The notes beneath the pieces are model-generated. The model worked only from the letters and a program-made list of their open reading frames with translations, ran no database searches and had not been told where the DNA came from. The position numbers and the translations under genes were made by a program. From positions 540,680-604,679 of the forward strand of contig NC_030386.2 of NCBI RefSeq assembly GCF_001625215.2: 64,000 nucleotides of DNA. Reading direction: 5' to 3'. How positions within the stretch are numbered: position 1 is the first letter of the stretch; every line of letters begins with the position of its first letter. Positions 1-11,837 of the stretch are shown here, one piece after another. Origin of the DNA: Daucus carota subsp. sativus. Its lineage: Eukaryota > Streptophyta > Magnoliopsida > Apiales > Apiaceae.

Positions 1-54
1 ATAAAATCTGACGACATCGACATCTTTAATTTGGCGTTTATTTGGCCAAATATG

Positions 55-166
55 GACTATATATTAGAGGCGGAAAATGAAAAAAGAAAATGCTAGATTG
101 CTCAAAATTTGACTATATATTAGAGGCGGAAAATGAAAAAAGAAAATGCTAGATTGCTCAAAATTT
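55..166. repeat. 56-bp tandem duplication upstream of the HD-ZIP gene
   Basis: Two adjacent, essentially identical 56-bp copies (55-110 and 111-166) each begin GACTATATATTAGAGG. They lie about 0.8 kb upstream of the HD-ZIP start codon. No function is evident. Confidence 0.9.
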
Positions 167-245
167 AGTTAGCACGAAATAATTGGTTCTTCTCATTTTA
201 ATAATACTGTGATCCTCCGCTGTTCATATAATCAATCAATTGCAG

Positions 246-491
246 GGGCCGTATGGGAGAGTTTATAATAAGTACTTCTTATTTAAAGTAAAAAAAAAGA
301 AGTAAAAGTTAGAAGTTAATTAAGAATCATAAGTGATTAAATGTTTGAGAATAAAATAAAAGTCATGAAACAAAAGCTAGAAATCCTAACTTTTTATAAG
401 TGCTTCTCCAGTTTTTACACAAACAGTATGAATAAATGCTTTTAATTTAAAACTCCAAAAACGGAGATTTTAAGCCTCGCCCAAACAGCCA
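246..491. mobile_element. Possible MITE with degenerate terminal inverted repeats
   Basis: The left end (GGCCGTATGGGAGAG) and the reverse complement of the right end (GGCTGTTTGGGCGAGG) match imperfectly. The interior is AT-rich and non-coding. I could not define a target duplication, so the ends are approximate. Confidence 0.35.
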
Positions 492-917
492 CGTAATTAC
501 TCATCTATGTGTCTAGTTATTTGGTAAAAAAAATTCGAAGAGGAACACTTCAAATTATTCAAAATAAGAAACGTACGCATTACTGTGAAAACACGTTTTT
601 AGCCATAATTTGAAACACATGATTGGCTCGAAGCACAGTCAGCAAATGATAAATACGTACAAAAGATCTTCATGATAATAATCGAAATGGACGCAAAATC
701 CATAATAAATCAGACGTTACAATAAAAGCTGTCAAGCCGTTTATCGGTCAAATTAATTCCACATCTTCCACCGTAGATTTTCATTCAATCTCCCATTCAA
801 TATTTACAATGAAAAAGCACCTTTATTAATATTTTGTGGGGTCCCCTTAATGTATATGTTGAAAGTATTACAAAGATTCTTTAAAGACACAAGTACTTGT
901 ACTATCACTACGTGCCT

Positions 918-924
918 TATATAT
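918..924 (+). promoter_or_regulatory. Candidate TATA box of the HD-ZIP IV gene
   Basis: TATATAT lies about 56 bp upstream of the ATG at 980, a plausible core promoter spacing with a short leader. The position is inferred from sequence only. Confidence 0.45.
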
Positions 925-979
925 TGCACTGCTGCAAATTTATAAGTTGCTCTGCTTTGTGTTAAGTAGATTTATTTTA

Positions 980-3900
980 ATGGCGGATAACGGTGACAAT
1001 GGTGGTGGTTCCGGCGGAGAAGGGTCGCAGAGTCGGCGGAGAAAGAGCCATTATCAGCGGCACAATGCTCAACAGATTCAGAGGCTTGAAGGGTATCACT
1101 GATTTTTTTTTTTTATGAGTAGTGTTGCATTCATTTATTTTTTCGGGTTTCGGAAATTTGATTTTTTTAATTTTTGTTGAGGAATGTGTTTGATGATTGT
1201 TTTCTTGAAGAGAAGTGGTGATTTTATTGATATGTGTGTATGTGTGCATAGCTTTGGATGATTTCATTGTTTTATGGTTGATCTGGACGGGGTATGGTCT
1301 GCTTACATCTTATTTTTCGAGGCCTTTTTGGCTAGGAGTTGATGCAGTGTATATGTTTGGTTTGGTTGCAAGGTGATGAGTGTTATTAAAATTGCTAATT
1401 TTTTTATGTTTTAATTTTAATTTGTGTTTGATTGAAGGGCGTTCAATGAATGTCCTCATCCGGATGAGAAGATGAGAATGGAGCTGAGTCGAGAGTTGGG
1501 ATTGTCTCCGCGCCAGATAAAGTTTTGGTTTCAGAATCGGAGGACACAGTTGAAGGTTTGTTGGTATTAAATTATTTTTGTCTTTGTTCGTTCTTGGTTT
1601 TGTTTGGTGCTGATTCAAATGTTTTTAGGCTCAACATGAGAAAGCTGATAACTTTGTTCTTCGCTCCGAGAATGATAAGATTCGATGTGAAAACATAGCC
1701 ATCACTGAAGCACTTAAGAATGCTGTGTGCCCCGCCTGTGTTCGTCCTGATCAGTCTGATGAAGATGTCTACTTGAAAGAAAAAAAGTTGCGGGAAGAGA
1801 ATGCTATGTTGAGAGAAGAGGTTTGTTTCATAAGAGCTGTGATCTTTATTGCGTTTTATGAAATAAGATTTTATATTAAATTTAGTAGCATGCTCTATAG
1901 TGAATTACCTTTTTAATTACGTGCAATTATGTAAATGCCCTTGAGCATCACGCGGCAAGTTTTGAATGTGATTAACTGTGAAATGCAGCTTAAGAGAGTC
2001 AAGACCATAGCTGCTCAGTACATGGGAAGGCCCATCTCACCGCTCCATCTGGGGCAGCCACTTCATTTATCACCGATGGATTTATCAAGGGCAAGTTCAG
2101 GGCACAATGGGATGACTGGTCTATCGCTTGACCCTGATCTTCTTTCAGGAAGCTCCTCAACCTTTAAAACTTTGCCATTCCAGCAAATTTTCATTTCAGA
2201 TATGGACAAGTCTCTCATGATTGATGTTTGTCGTAATGCTATGAATGAATTGATTAAGCTCTTGGAAAACAATTCACCTTTCTGGATAAGGTCATCAGCT
2301 GATGGAACTGAAGTCCTTAATTTAGAAGCTTATGAAAGCATCTTTCCAAGAGTTGGTAGAAGTCCGTATGTTCGGATCGAATCATCAAGGGATTTAGGTG
2401 TTGTGATCATGAGTGGTTGTTTGGGTTTGGTTGACATGTTCATGGATGCGGTTAGTTTTAATGTTCTCTATATAACTATATATGGTTAATACTCTAACTA
2501 CCAAAATGTCGTGACATGAAATTCTGACGTGGTGTGGTGAATATATATTTTTACTTTGCAGAACAAGTGGATGGAGATTTTCCCTAATATTGTTTCAAGG
2601 GCATCAACCGTTGAGGTTATATCGACTGGATTGATGGGCAGTCGAAATGGCCAAATACAGCTGGTTAGAAATTTATACAGTTTATTTACTTTATCCATTT
2701 TTGTATACTATATGTATAGATTATAATACAAACTTCTTGTAAATGAATGTGTTCTTCTTCTAGATGTATGAAGAGTTGCAGGTGTTGTCCCCATTAGTGC
2801 CAACACGTGAATACTACTTCCTTCGTTTTTGCCAGCAAATTGATCAAACCACATGGGCTATTGTTGATGTTTCCTATGATTTTCCCCAAGAACTCCATTC
2901 TAATTCTCAATACCGAGCTCGTCGTCTACCTTCAGGGTGCTTCATTCAAGATATGCTCGATGGCCGCCTGAAGGTCCTGTTTTAAGTCTATAGCAACTGA
3001 GTTTTTGTGTGGCGTTTTATAACTCAAACTGTCTTAATATATTTCATGATAGCAGATTACTTGGATGGAACATGTGGAAATCGAAGATATAAGACCAATT
3101 CATAGTCTTTTTAGGGAATATATATGTAGCGGGTTAGCATTTGGTGTTACAAGAAAGCTTTCTGCACTTCAAAGAGCATGTGAAAGGCTTACTTGTCTAA
3201 TTGATGCTGCTAATTCTTTTTCTCATCTTGGAGGAGGTGAGCCTTCTACACGCTTCACAATTTCATCTATTGTTATATATGTTTGTGGTGTCACAAGTAA
3301 CCGAAAATAATTTTGCACATGTTTTTCAGTAATTACTTCCCATCATGGTAAAAAAAGTTTGATGCAACTTTCCCAAAGAATAGTTAACAGTTTCTGTTCT
3401 AGCATCAACTCGGTTAATGGGCAGCAAGTGATGCTCTCTGGGATGAACGATTTTGAAGTACGTGCAACTCTTCAAAAGTGTACTGATCCTGGCCATCCTA
3501 ACAGCATGGTTCTTAGTGCAGCAACTTCCATTTGGCTCCCATTTTCTCCTCAGAAGGTTTTCGATTTCTTGAGGGACGAAAGAAGCCGGCCTCAGGTAAG
3601 ATTTATTATATTATTAAGTTTATTTTTCTCTAGCCCAAAAGTCCATGCATATGACTTTTACTATTATTTGATAATCTTTTGTTTGTTTGATTGATTAGTG
3701 GGATGTTCTCTCTAATCACAACCCTGTGCAAGAGGTTGGTCATATTGCGTGTGGATCTCATCCAGGGAACTGTATCTCTGTTCTCAGGGTATGCTCTTTA
3801 GCTTCTGCTTTATTTTGTACCTCTGCTCTCTACCTTTTTTTTAAAGGCAATGATATTTCGGGGATGCCTCTATCGCTAACCCTTAACAAACATGTCATTA

Positions 3901-4672
3901 GTGACCCTTAACTCTTGTTACCGAGAGAAGATGGTTAAACTACAATATTACTGATATAATTATGTTTGCATACTTGCCCTTATTAATTTAGGTAATTGTA
4001 GTTGGGCCGCCTTAAAAAAAAATGAAATAAATAAAGTTTTGATGAGTCCATCCTTTCTTTTATTAACTCGGATCATAAAGATAGTGACTCGAATTTTGAT
4101 GATACAAATTTGCAATAGTTGGTAGGTAGATTTATGCCACTAAGACGCTACCTGCTTGATTGTTCCTTTTTAATAAACGAGATTTCATTACAATGCCAGA
4201 ACAATATTTATGACGATGTCATTACTAGTTACTACTTCCATCAAGTTCTTGATCTATATTTCGTAATCATCATTAATATACATGTAACTTAATATCTTGT
4301 CATGACCAGGCCTTCAATACCAGCCAGAACAACATGCTAATACTTCAAGAAAGCTGCATTGACTCATCAGGTGCCCTTGTTGTGTACTGCCCCGTAGACC
4401 TACCTGCAATAACCATAGCCATGAGTAGTGAAGACTCCTCATTCATCCCTGTCCTGTCCTCGGGATTCGCGATATTACCTGATGCTGGGAAAAAGCTGGG
4501 TGCTGGAGAAATGGCTGTTGGATCAATTGTTACTGTAGTGGTGCAAATAATAGTGAGCAATTTAACTTCCGGTAAGCTGAGCCAGGAGTCGGTGAATACA
4601 GTTAATAACCTCGTGGGAAACACCATACAGCACATCAAAGCTGCCTTGAATTGCTCTCCTTGTTTAGATTGA
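980..4672 (+). CDS. HD-ZIP class IV homeodomain-START transcription factor (HDG11/HDG12-like)
   Basis: Ten coding exons can be joined in frame with GT-AG borders: 980-1092, 1438-1555, 1629-1820, 1989-2450, 2562-2663, 2764-2973, 3056-3236, 3330-3595, 3699-3788 and 4310-4672. They give 698 aa, the usual length of the family. The N-terminus is Gly/Ser-rich. A homeodomain follows with the recognition helix motif [13 protein letters not shown] (about residues 65-77). Next comes the plant zipper-loop-zipper with the paired cysteines CPAC, then a START domain beginning near [10 protein letters not shown], and the START-adjacent region ending in [12 protein letters not shown]. The motif [17 protein letters not shown] is typical of the class. 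Such proteins bind L1-box-like sites in nuclei of epidermal cells and control trichome and cuticle traits; that role is family knowledge. The closest clade by eye is HDG11/HDG12. The start is the first in-frame ATG before the basic stretch. Intron 9 (3789-4309) is the longest. Confidence 0.93.
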
Positions 4673-5137
4673 GGTGGATTAAATTTGCGTAGATGTTAAT
4701 GCATGGATCTTTATTACCATGTACAGATAGTTAAGAGAAGTTGAAGGTTAGTTGAGGTCTCTGAATTTTTATCATCAATATTACTGATGCAAACTTTTAT
4801 GGCTGCATGTTAATTCTGCTGCTGATATTTCTTTCTCCCCTGCCAAATTTCAGTACTATTTTCAATTTTCAACTACTACTCTTCTACTTTTTCTTGATTT
4901 TTTATTAGATTTAATGTCAGTAATTTAGTTCTGCTTTGTTAATGTGGGAGTGAAGTGTGCAGCCTATTTATTGTTCTAGCTGTGATTTACTGCTGTTATA
5001 TTCTTATATCCACCTTTTTAGTCTATGTGAGTCTGGTTTCCAGCCACCATTGGATGACCCCTGATTTTGAGTGAACCCGTTTTACAGTGGGATGGACGGT
5101 CGATATTAGAAATTCTTAACTTAAGATACACTTATAT
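4673..5137. other. 3' flank of the HD-ZIP gene
   Basis: This is AT-rich sequence that probably includes the 3' UTR. No other feature is seen. Confidence 0.5.
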
Positions 5138-5442
5138 TGTGTTTGGTTGGGGTGAATGAAAATGGAGGGAATGGAATGATATTTGAACTATAATTTAGTT
5201 GAATGTATAATAATTTCATTCCTTCCACCATTCAATTCCTATCAACCTTAAGTAGAGCTTAAACCCTCCATTTTGTGAAGGTATGCTACATTTCTTATCA
5301 TACCTATTTTCTATCCAAATCTTATCATACAAAATTTGTACTTACTCATTTTTTTTCAAAATCCTCCCTCCTACACTCTATTATTTTCTTTTATCTATTA
5401 TTTATACTCATTCCATTCCATTCACCCCAACCAAAACACAAG
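5138..5442. mobile_element. MITE with about 20-bp terminal inverted repeats
   Basis: The left end TTGTGTTTGGTTGGGGTGAA and the reverse complement of the right end (TTGTGTTTTGGTTGGGGTGA) differ by a one-base length change. The roughly 305-bp interior is rich in GGAATGGAATG-like and ATTCCATTCC-like motifs and has no coding capacity. The target duplication is not clear, so the superfamily is open (hAT or Mutator-like are both possible). Confidence 0.75.
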
Positions 5443-6743
5443 GAATGGTAAATATAGCTTTAGGCAAGTCGGGCTTCTCTAATTTCGACCATTATCCCGT
5501 CCATTAAGTATCACCGGTAAATGGTGTAAGATGTGTTTACTCAAATCAGTTTAATATCCGATTGTGACAGGACTAGCTGCTAACCAGCTTCCTATGCTTG
5601 TAAAATTTAATACAGTTCAAATATTTTCTAAGATATATGAACATAAGTACTGTTTTTTCTTTTCTTTCCTCTTGCTTTATCAAGGCAAGTAACAAATGAT
5701 TAAGCTGTAGACTAGGGTTCCTGACTCTATTCTTTTCTGGGCTTGGTTCGAGGCTCTGTTATCTAGACCTATAGATAGTACTGGCTGGTCCTTGATAATT
5801 TGCAAATGATGTGTACCATGTACTCGTAACTGATGCTTTTCGTGTGACTCTTTTCTGAAGATCTGACAATCGAAACATCTGATCCCCGACAAATGACAGT
5901 GGCAATGGCTAGTTGATGTTCTTAAAATCTTAAACATTGATTATGAAAAACGTATTTGACAAAACCAGGGGAAAATGAAGTTAAAACGCAACTGCAGTCT
6001 ACTGATGCAAAGTTGTTCTTGGATTATTTGTGTTCATTTTTAATACTACTTTACATGTATTTTGTTTGGTTAAGATTAGGCGCTATATACACTATACCAA
6101 CGAAGAAGTGGTGATTAAACTAGGATTGAGGGAACGAAACGAGTGGACTGTGCTAAATGACAGCAAAATCGCCCCTTCAAGAATCAAGATGCTATGATGA
6201 CTCGGGCCATAGAATTTGAAAGTTTATCTAAAGTTAAGAATTTTTCTTGGCGAATATTTCAGATAAAGAGCATCTCAATTGTGTACGAACAATGTTGATG
6301 CTGCAATGTGTGTGTGGTGTAGTGGAGACTGGAGACAATGCTTGGTGGTGTGTACTGTTTTCCGAAAGTGCTGGTATAAGACTCAACTGAGACTTATCGC
6401 AGGCTCGAGTTGGCATTTTTTTTTTTTTGAGTTAAGTTATCGCTTAGGCAAGCAAGCAACAACACATAAATCATAAACTCTCTCTTTTTGAACGTTGCCT
6501 GGGGGCAAGGCCGGATGAGTCTGATTTTCGACGAGATTTTTTAAGTTTCTGAGCTCTTTTTTGGTGACATTTGGAGCCTCAAATTTGGATCTTTTCTCTC
6601 TGGACTTTGAGAAAAAAACTAGAGTAAATTACAAAGCGTGGACCTACACTTACACATTTATGCACTTTGTGTATCATTTTTCAAATCTAGCAAACTGTGT
6701 AGCTTCAGTTTTAAGATTCTTGCAATATGTGTATTTCCATTAA
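5443..6743. other. Intergenic, no gene seen
   Basis: Reading both strands gives only short ORFs without recognisable motifs. A poly-T run is present near 6418-6429. Confidence 0.5.
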
Positions 6744-6922
6744 GGAAAATGCTTGGTGCACATAATTGTATACAAAAACATGTACATAATGACATGTGGC
6801 GGATTTTAATTGGATGCCCCCCTGCATTTACACCAACCACCCCAATTAAAACCCACCACATCATTTGACACATCATTATGTACAAATTTTCTGTACACAA
6901 TTATGTGCACCTAGCACTACTC
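6744..6922. mobile_element. Mutator-type MITE with 9-bp target duplication
   Basis: The direct repeat TTCCATTAA flanks the element at 6735-6743 and 6923-6931. Inside, the ends form an inverted repeat sharing GGTGCACATAATTGT (6755 onward and, inverted, near 6896-6912). The 9-bp duplication and a 179-bp non-coding interior are typical of Mutator-derived miniature elements. Confidence 0.85.
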
Positions 6923-7054
6923 TTCCATTAAAAATCATTTAACGCTGTTAGTAACTTAGTATTACAGGGGTAACAGTGGTAATGTGTGACTGAGAGGTGA
7001 GAGTTATATCTGTGTTCTGCGTGTATGTATGTACTGCTCCGCTATGTTATCTAA

Positions 7055-7419
7055 GGTACTGTTTGGGGTTGCTGTTGCAGACAGCAACAGCAGCTTTTTG
7101 CTGAAAAGCTGGTGAAAAACTGTTTGGTAAATCGAAAAGCAGCTTTTCCGAACAGCAGCTTTTAACTGAAAAGCTGCTGTTAGAAAAAGCAGGTCCTCCC
7201 ATGCTTTTGGAAAAAGCTGCTTTTCAGCTTTTGCAGAATGCTGTTATAGATTTCATTATAAAACCTCACCAAAAACATTATTTTTTTTAATATTATAACT
7301 CAAAATAAGTAAATATCAAAAAATTACCAAACAGTTATCTGATTTCTACAACAGCATTTATTTTACCAGCACTTTTTCTGACAGCACAACAATTTTTAAC
7401 AGCACTCCCAAACAGACCC
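7055..7419. mobile_element. Tourist-like (PIF/Harbinger) MITE with TAA target duplication
   Basis: TAA at 7052-7054 and 7420-7422 flanks a 365-bp element. Its ends are GGTACTGTTTGGGG and, inverted, GGGTCTGTTTGGGA. The interior contains repeated AACAGCAGCTTTT-like motifs in both orientations, so it can fold back. It has no coding capacity. Confidence 0.8.
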
Positions 7420-7422
7420 TAA

Positions 7423-8059
7423 GTATGAAAAACAAAATCAAGCTTTCCTTTGGTTTTAGATATTTAAAACTTAAATTTTTAATCAAAAAAAGTTAAATAT
7501 AAGATATTTTAAAATACGTGCTAACCCCGTCTCCCAAGTTAAATAATTAGGGATGGAGTAGTAATTATGTAGTATTATATTCTTGGGTCCCAACTGAATA
7601 CAATTATTAAATTTTTTTTTGTAAATTGTATGATAATTTTAAAACTAAATTCTGAAATTAAATTTCATATACACAATTAAATGTGTACCAAACAATATTA
7701 AAACCCTTGAATAATAAAAATATTTAATGGGATGTAATTTTGTTACATGAATAATCATTATGTTATAAAATTCTAATCAATATATATGTCTTTTAAGCAA
7801 TACATAATATAATAATAATAAAATAAAATAATAATAGACTTTTTAGCTTAGTTTTTATTTAAAGAATTTATTTATTATCTTTTCAAATATCCTCGAAAGC
7901 TCTCATGGCTCCTTATATTTACATTATAGAAATTTTATAAAATTATTTCGTAAGTAAAAGTATTTCGATTTTAAATTTTAAAATATTTGGGTTATGTTTT
8001 TCACATGTAAATTGATGACGAATTTTATTAGCTCGTAGATATTAAAGAAACTCTTTTGA
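7423..8059. other. AT-rich intergenic DNA, nothing recognised
   Basis: The sequence is highly AT-rich with no ORF of note and no clear repeat. Confidence 0.5.
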
Positions 8060-9545
8060 GCTATACTCTCCTCCATTGTGTTTACGTAAGTACTTGATTT
8101 TGTGGGTTGACTCTCCTTCGATTAAATTTTTAAATACTTGAATTTCATAAATGTTTCAGATTTTTCTTTCATAAGAAAGACCTGTACACATCTTAAAAAA
8201 TCATCAATGAATATAATCATATATCGCATTCCTCTAATCGATGACTGATTAATAGGCCCAAATACATCAAATATACCAACTCCAATGGTCTTTTACTTTA
8301 AACTTTGAGTCTTCATATCGCAATTGATGTGCTTTATCGTACTGACATCCTGTACATACGATATTTGTTCTTAATGCAATTTGAGGAAGTCCATTAAGTA
8401 TCGATTTCTTCATCATCAAACTTAGCTTTATAACGTGACCCAACCGCATATGCCACAACTCTGATGTCTCATTTCTTTGTGTCTTGTCTTCAAATGCAGA
8501 TTCTGTAGACATTACGTAAACTGATTTTAACTTATGCCCCTGTATTATTGGTTTTTCAGAGATATTAAGGTCTTGAATTACCTTCACATTGTTTGGATCA
8601 AAGACAATATAGTGATCTCATGAAGTTAATTGAGTCACAAATAATAGATTCTTCTTCATTCCTAGAACATGATAAATATAATGTAGTGACACTTTATTCT
8701 GATTATACCGAGGTATAACAACCGCCTTTCCAACATGAGCTATTGGTAATTTCGAGTTGTCGGCTGTTACCACTACCTGATTTCCCCCATACTCAAACAA
8801 GTTTTGCATCTTATGTTTATCGTTCGTCATGTGATTTCAACATCCAGAGTCTACAATCCAATCATTCTTATAATAAATAATCTCTTTTGTTGTCATTTAG
8901 AAAGGAGATACATCTTCATCATTGTGCTTCTTCACCCACGCTATCTTCTTCGTTAGTGCTGGATGTAGCAATATTACTATTTAAAGACTTCTTATTTGAC
9001 CAGCCATCTTTATCCATATGGCGCTTTTTTTTTCATAATTATAACAATTTCCATCAAATCTCTTAGTATTATCTCGATTTGCAGAAGCTCCTCCTGAACA
9101 AAAACCTCTCTTCTTAATGACTTTATGACATGCATACAAAATTCTTGAATCTGTCCCTACTCTGCTGTTTTACACCGTCTCTGCAGTTGTGCTTGGTGTA
9201 GAGTGCTTCTTCTTCACCTTTTAGCGAGACTCCTTCCATTTGCTTTGTCATGACCTCTTAAGCTGCTATCAAATTTTCATACTAAGCAAGAGATGATTGT
9301 GTTGGCTAATCTTGCACAACACTAATAAAACTCCTGTATTCAGGCTTTAAGCCATGGATAATTATGCTTGTTATCCTGGCTTTCTGAATAGTAGTCGTTG
9401 AATCCAAATTTGAAATTTTACGACATACTGACTTCATCTTATGGAAGTATTTAGAAATCGTCATTTCTCTTTGTGCCATTGATAGTAATTCATTTTCCAA
9501 AATTAGTAACATGGTATTATTCTTCTTTGAAAACAGTGTTGTGAA
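8060..9545 (-). pseudogene. Decayed Ty1/copia retrotransposon gag-pol fragment
   Basis: Read on the minus strand from 9545 downward, the pieces fall in copia order. First is a gag stretch (9306-9512: MTISKYFHKMKSVCRKIS, ITSIIIHGLKPEYRSF). A damaged CCHC knuckle follows (near 9060: CYNYGKKGHMDKDGWSNKK in part). Then comes the GAG-pre-integrase segment (8267-8587: LWHMRLGHV, GLPQI, CTGCQYDKAHQL). Last is the start of the integrase core (8060-8280: [18 protein letters not shown]). Frames are broken by stops and shifts, and no LTRs or RT domain are visible. It is a 5' internal relic and not functional. Confidence 0.85.
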
Positions 9546-10800
9546 AGTGTCCTGGGCTCTTTTTCGGTGGTTTTACATCCCGAATATGATCTAACATTTA
9601 TTCCTGTGGTCTTCAAAGCAAACATTGTTTTGTCTGCTTTAATCTTCCGCTTGTGAACAACATCCTCAGTTGTTTAAATTCTAGCCATTTTGATTTTTGC
9701 CTGGTTACTTTTGTTTGCTTTATTTTCCTTATAGCCGATATTATTTTGTGTTTAGCTCCCATCTAGATTTTATATGCAGACCTTGTGTTGGTACTTTGTA
9801 AGCTGACTACAATCTTGGTTTTACTTCGAATGCAATATGTAGACCGAGTGGATGAAGATCCAATTAGTGGCTATCCTCAATTTGTTTAGGCTTTACTTTG
9901 TTTTCTTTTATTATAGTTTTCCTGCGCGATTATATATCACTTTCTTTGTGGTTTTACAAAATGTTTTGTTAGTCGGTAATAATGGAGATTATTTGGTTGC
10001 AACTTGCTATATCTCTATCACTTTGATATGACACTCTGTGTTTTGTTTCAGGTTGCCAAGAAGAAAGGCGCTTTCTTATCAGATATTAAAATTTTATTAT
10101 TTAAATGTCCCCGGTCATCTTACATAAACTTTCCTGAATGAAAGGAACTTCTCGGTCAAGATCTTGTCGAATCTGCTCGTTGAGATTTATTCTCATTCTT
10201 AAAAAAATTAAAAATTAAAAAAATCCATACCATATTTGATATATTTTGATGTGATTTATAAATTTTTTTATTTTGGTTTTTAGTTTTTATTCTAAGAGAG
10301 GTCTGTAGTGGAGTAACACCCTATTTTACGATGAAATTATAAATATCACATGTTAACCTGTGCATGACACGAGTTATATATTAATATATATTAAAACTTT
10401 ATTATTACAACACTATTATCCTCTAAATCATATGCATTTAAAAAATAAAGCATAATATATTTGAACTTTTTAATGATTTTAATATCATATTTGATTAAGT
10501 TTTTAGAAAATGCAAAAATATGACTTATCCGTTACTTTTCCAAACATAACAATTTCACAACTTTTAGAAAGCCAATCATATCCACCACCTTTGCCCCTTT
10601 CTCATGATTAACGTTGCCATGTAGGCACTCCACGTCACCCACCAACCTCGAAGGCCGACCACAACCCCAAACACTTTCCACACGTCCACGTCATCTCCGA
10701 GTCAACTCGTGGCCACTCGGGAGCTACAAACAATAACGTAGGGTCAAAACCGTCAATTCACAGACACGAGCCTCACCAAAACCAAAGCATTTTACAAAGC
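9546..10800. other. Intergenic DNA and distal AGO1 promoter
   Basis: No gene is seen. The part nearest AGO1 (about 10560-10760) is less AT-rich and contains several CACGTCA/CCACGTC motifs, which resemble bZIP (ACGT-core) binding sites. A regulatory role is inference. Confidence 0.4.
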
Positions 10801-10815
10801 AACAAGAGAGTCTCT

Positions 10816-10846
<31 letters not shown>

Positions 10847-11423
10847 TTAGAGAAAAATATATACGTACAGGCGGTGTTAAAGCTGTTTTCCGATCAATTA
10901 GCGGTTTCACGGAGGCGGTTTGGAGGCGATTGTAAGCGGTATTGTGTGTTACACCGTTAAATTGAGCTTTTTTTGGTTGATTTCTCCTTTTTTTTTATGT
11001 GTTTTGTGTGTGTGATTGGTGGATTTTTTGCTTGTTTTGGGTTAATCACACTTGTTTTGGTTGGCTCTGTGAGTTTTTTGTTCTGTTTTGCGGTAATTTT
11101 TTGATTGTATGTGTTTTTTCACCTTTTATTGTGTGTTTTTGACGATTTTATGGAGTTTAGGTGGATTTTGTTGATTAAACGAAGTGTTTAATGTGTTTAT
11201 TTAGGAGATGTTTATATATTGTGCTTATATGTGTGTGTGTGTATGTTGCTGTTAAGTGGTTTTCTATATTCTTGATATATTGATTATAGTGTGTGTCTGT
11301 TGTTGTCAATTGCTTTTGTACGTGCTTGATATATTGATCAGTCGAGGGAGAGGGTGGGGGAGGGAGTGTGTGTGTTTGTTGATGTTAATGATTTTAAGTG
11401 CCTCGGTAACTAGTATTTGATAA

Positions 11424-11476
11424 GGTTCGAACCCTCAACATCCCGTAAAGGGAGTGAGGGAGATACCATTGAACCA
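11424..11476 (-). mobile_element. tRNA-derived SINE head (A and B boxes) inside the AGO1 leader intron
   Basis: On the minus strand an A-box-like TGGTTCAATGG (11476-11466) is followed about 30 bases later by a B-box-like GGGTTCGAACC (11434-11424). That is the spacing of a tRNA-type internal Pol III promoter. The intervening sequence does not fold into a convincing tRNA, so a SINE remnant is preferred. The full extent of the element is not defined. Confidence 0.55.
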
Positions 11477-11504
11477 AGAGTTTGTTGGTTGCTGCGTATA
11501 ATAT

Positions 11505-11670
11505 TTGCTTGAGGTTTAAAGCTGAATTATTAGGTCAATGTCAATTGTGTTTGGTAGAGGGTATTTGACTGATTTGTCCTTGGATACTTGCTTGAGGTTT
11601 AAAGCTGAATTATTAGGTCAATGTCAATTGTGTTTGGTAGAGGGTATTTGACTGATTTGTCCTTGGATAT
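11505..11670. repeat. 83-bp tandem duplication in the AGO1 leader intron
   Basis: Copies at 11505-11587 and 11588-11670 are almost identical (one end-base difference seen, GGATAC versus GGATAT). Both begin TTGCTTGAGGTTTAAAGC. Confidence 0.93.
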
Positions 11671-11837
11671 TAGATTAGCTTGCTAGATTTGGCATATGGT
11701 CTAAATTCTGTTCTGTAATGTGCTATTGTGCTATATCATTGCCTCTTATTCGATTGTTGCTGATTCTGTCATTGTACAACATATTTTAAACTTATTGTTT
11801 ATGTTGTTGGGTCATGTCTCTGGATATAGTTGTAAGC

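Larger units (their letters stand above)
10801..11837 (+). promoter_or_regulatory. AGO1 leader region with probable 5'-UTR intron
   Basis: A (CA)n tract (about 10817-10842) and TATATAC (10858-10864) lie near the probable transcript start. A donor-like GTAAGC occurs at 10931. An acceptor-like ATATAG ends at 11829, nine bases before the ATG at 11838. A leader intron would match other AGO1 genes and would remove the upstream in-frame ATG at 11814. The exact splice sites need cDNA. Confidence 0.5.

Noticed and set aside
5680-5937. 85-codon minus-strand ORF with several Cys/His
   Set aside because: Cys/His spacing fits no zinc-finger pattern and no flanking gene structure is seen.
10060-10120. 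Possible exon (VAKKKGAFLSDI-like reading after a TTTCAG acceptor)
   Set aside because: Only about 40 bases are open and no neighbouring exon could be joined.
11424-11476. A tRNA gene on the minus strand
   Set aside because: A and B boxes are present but no acceptor stem or anticodon arm could be formed, so it is called a SINE remnant.
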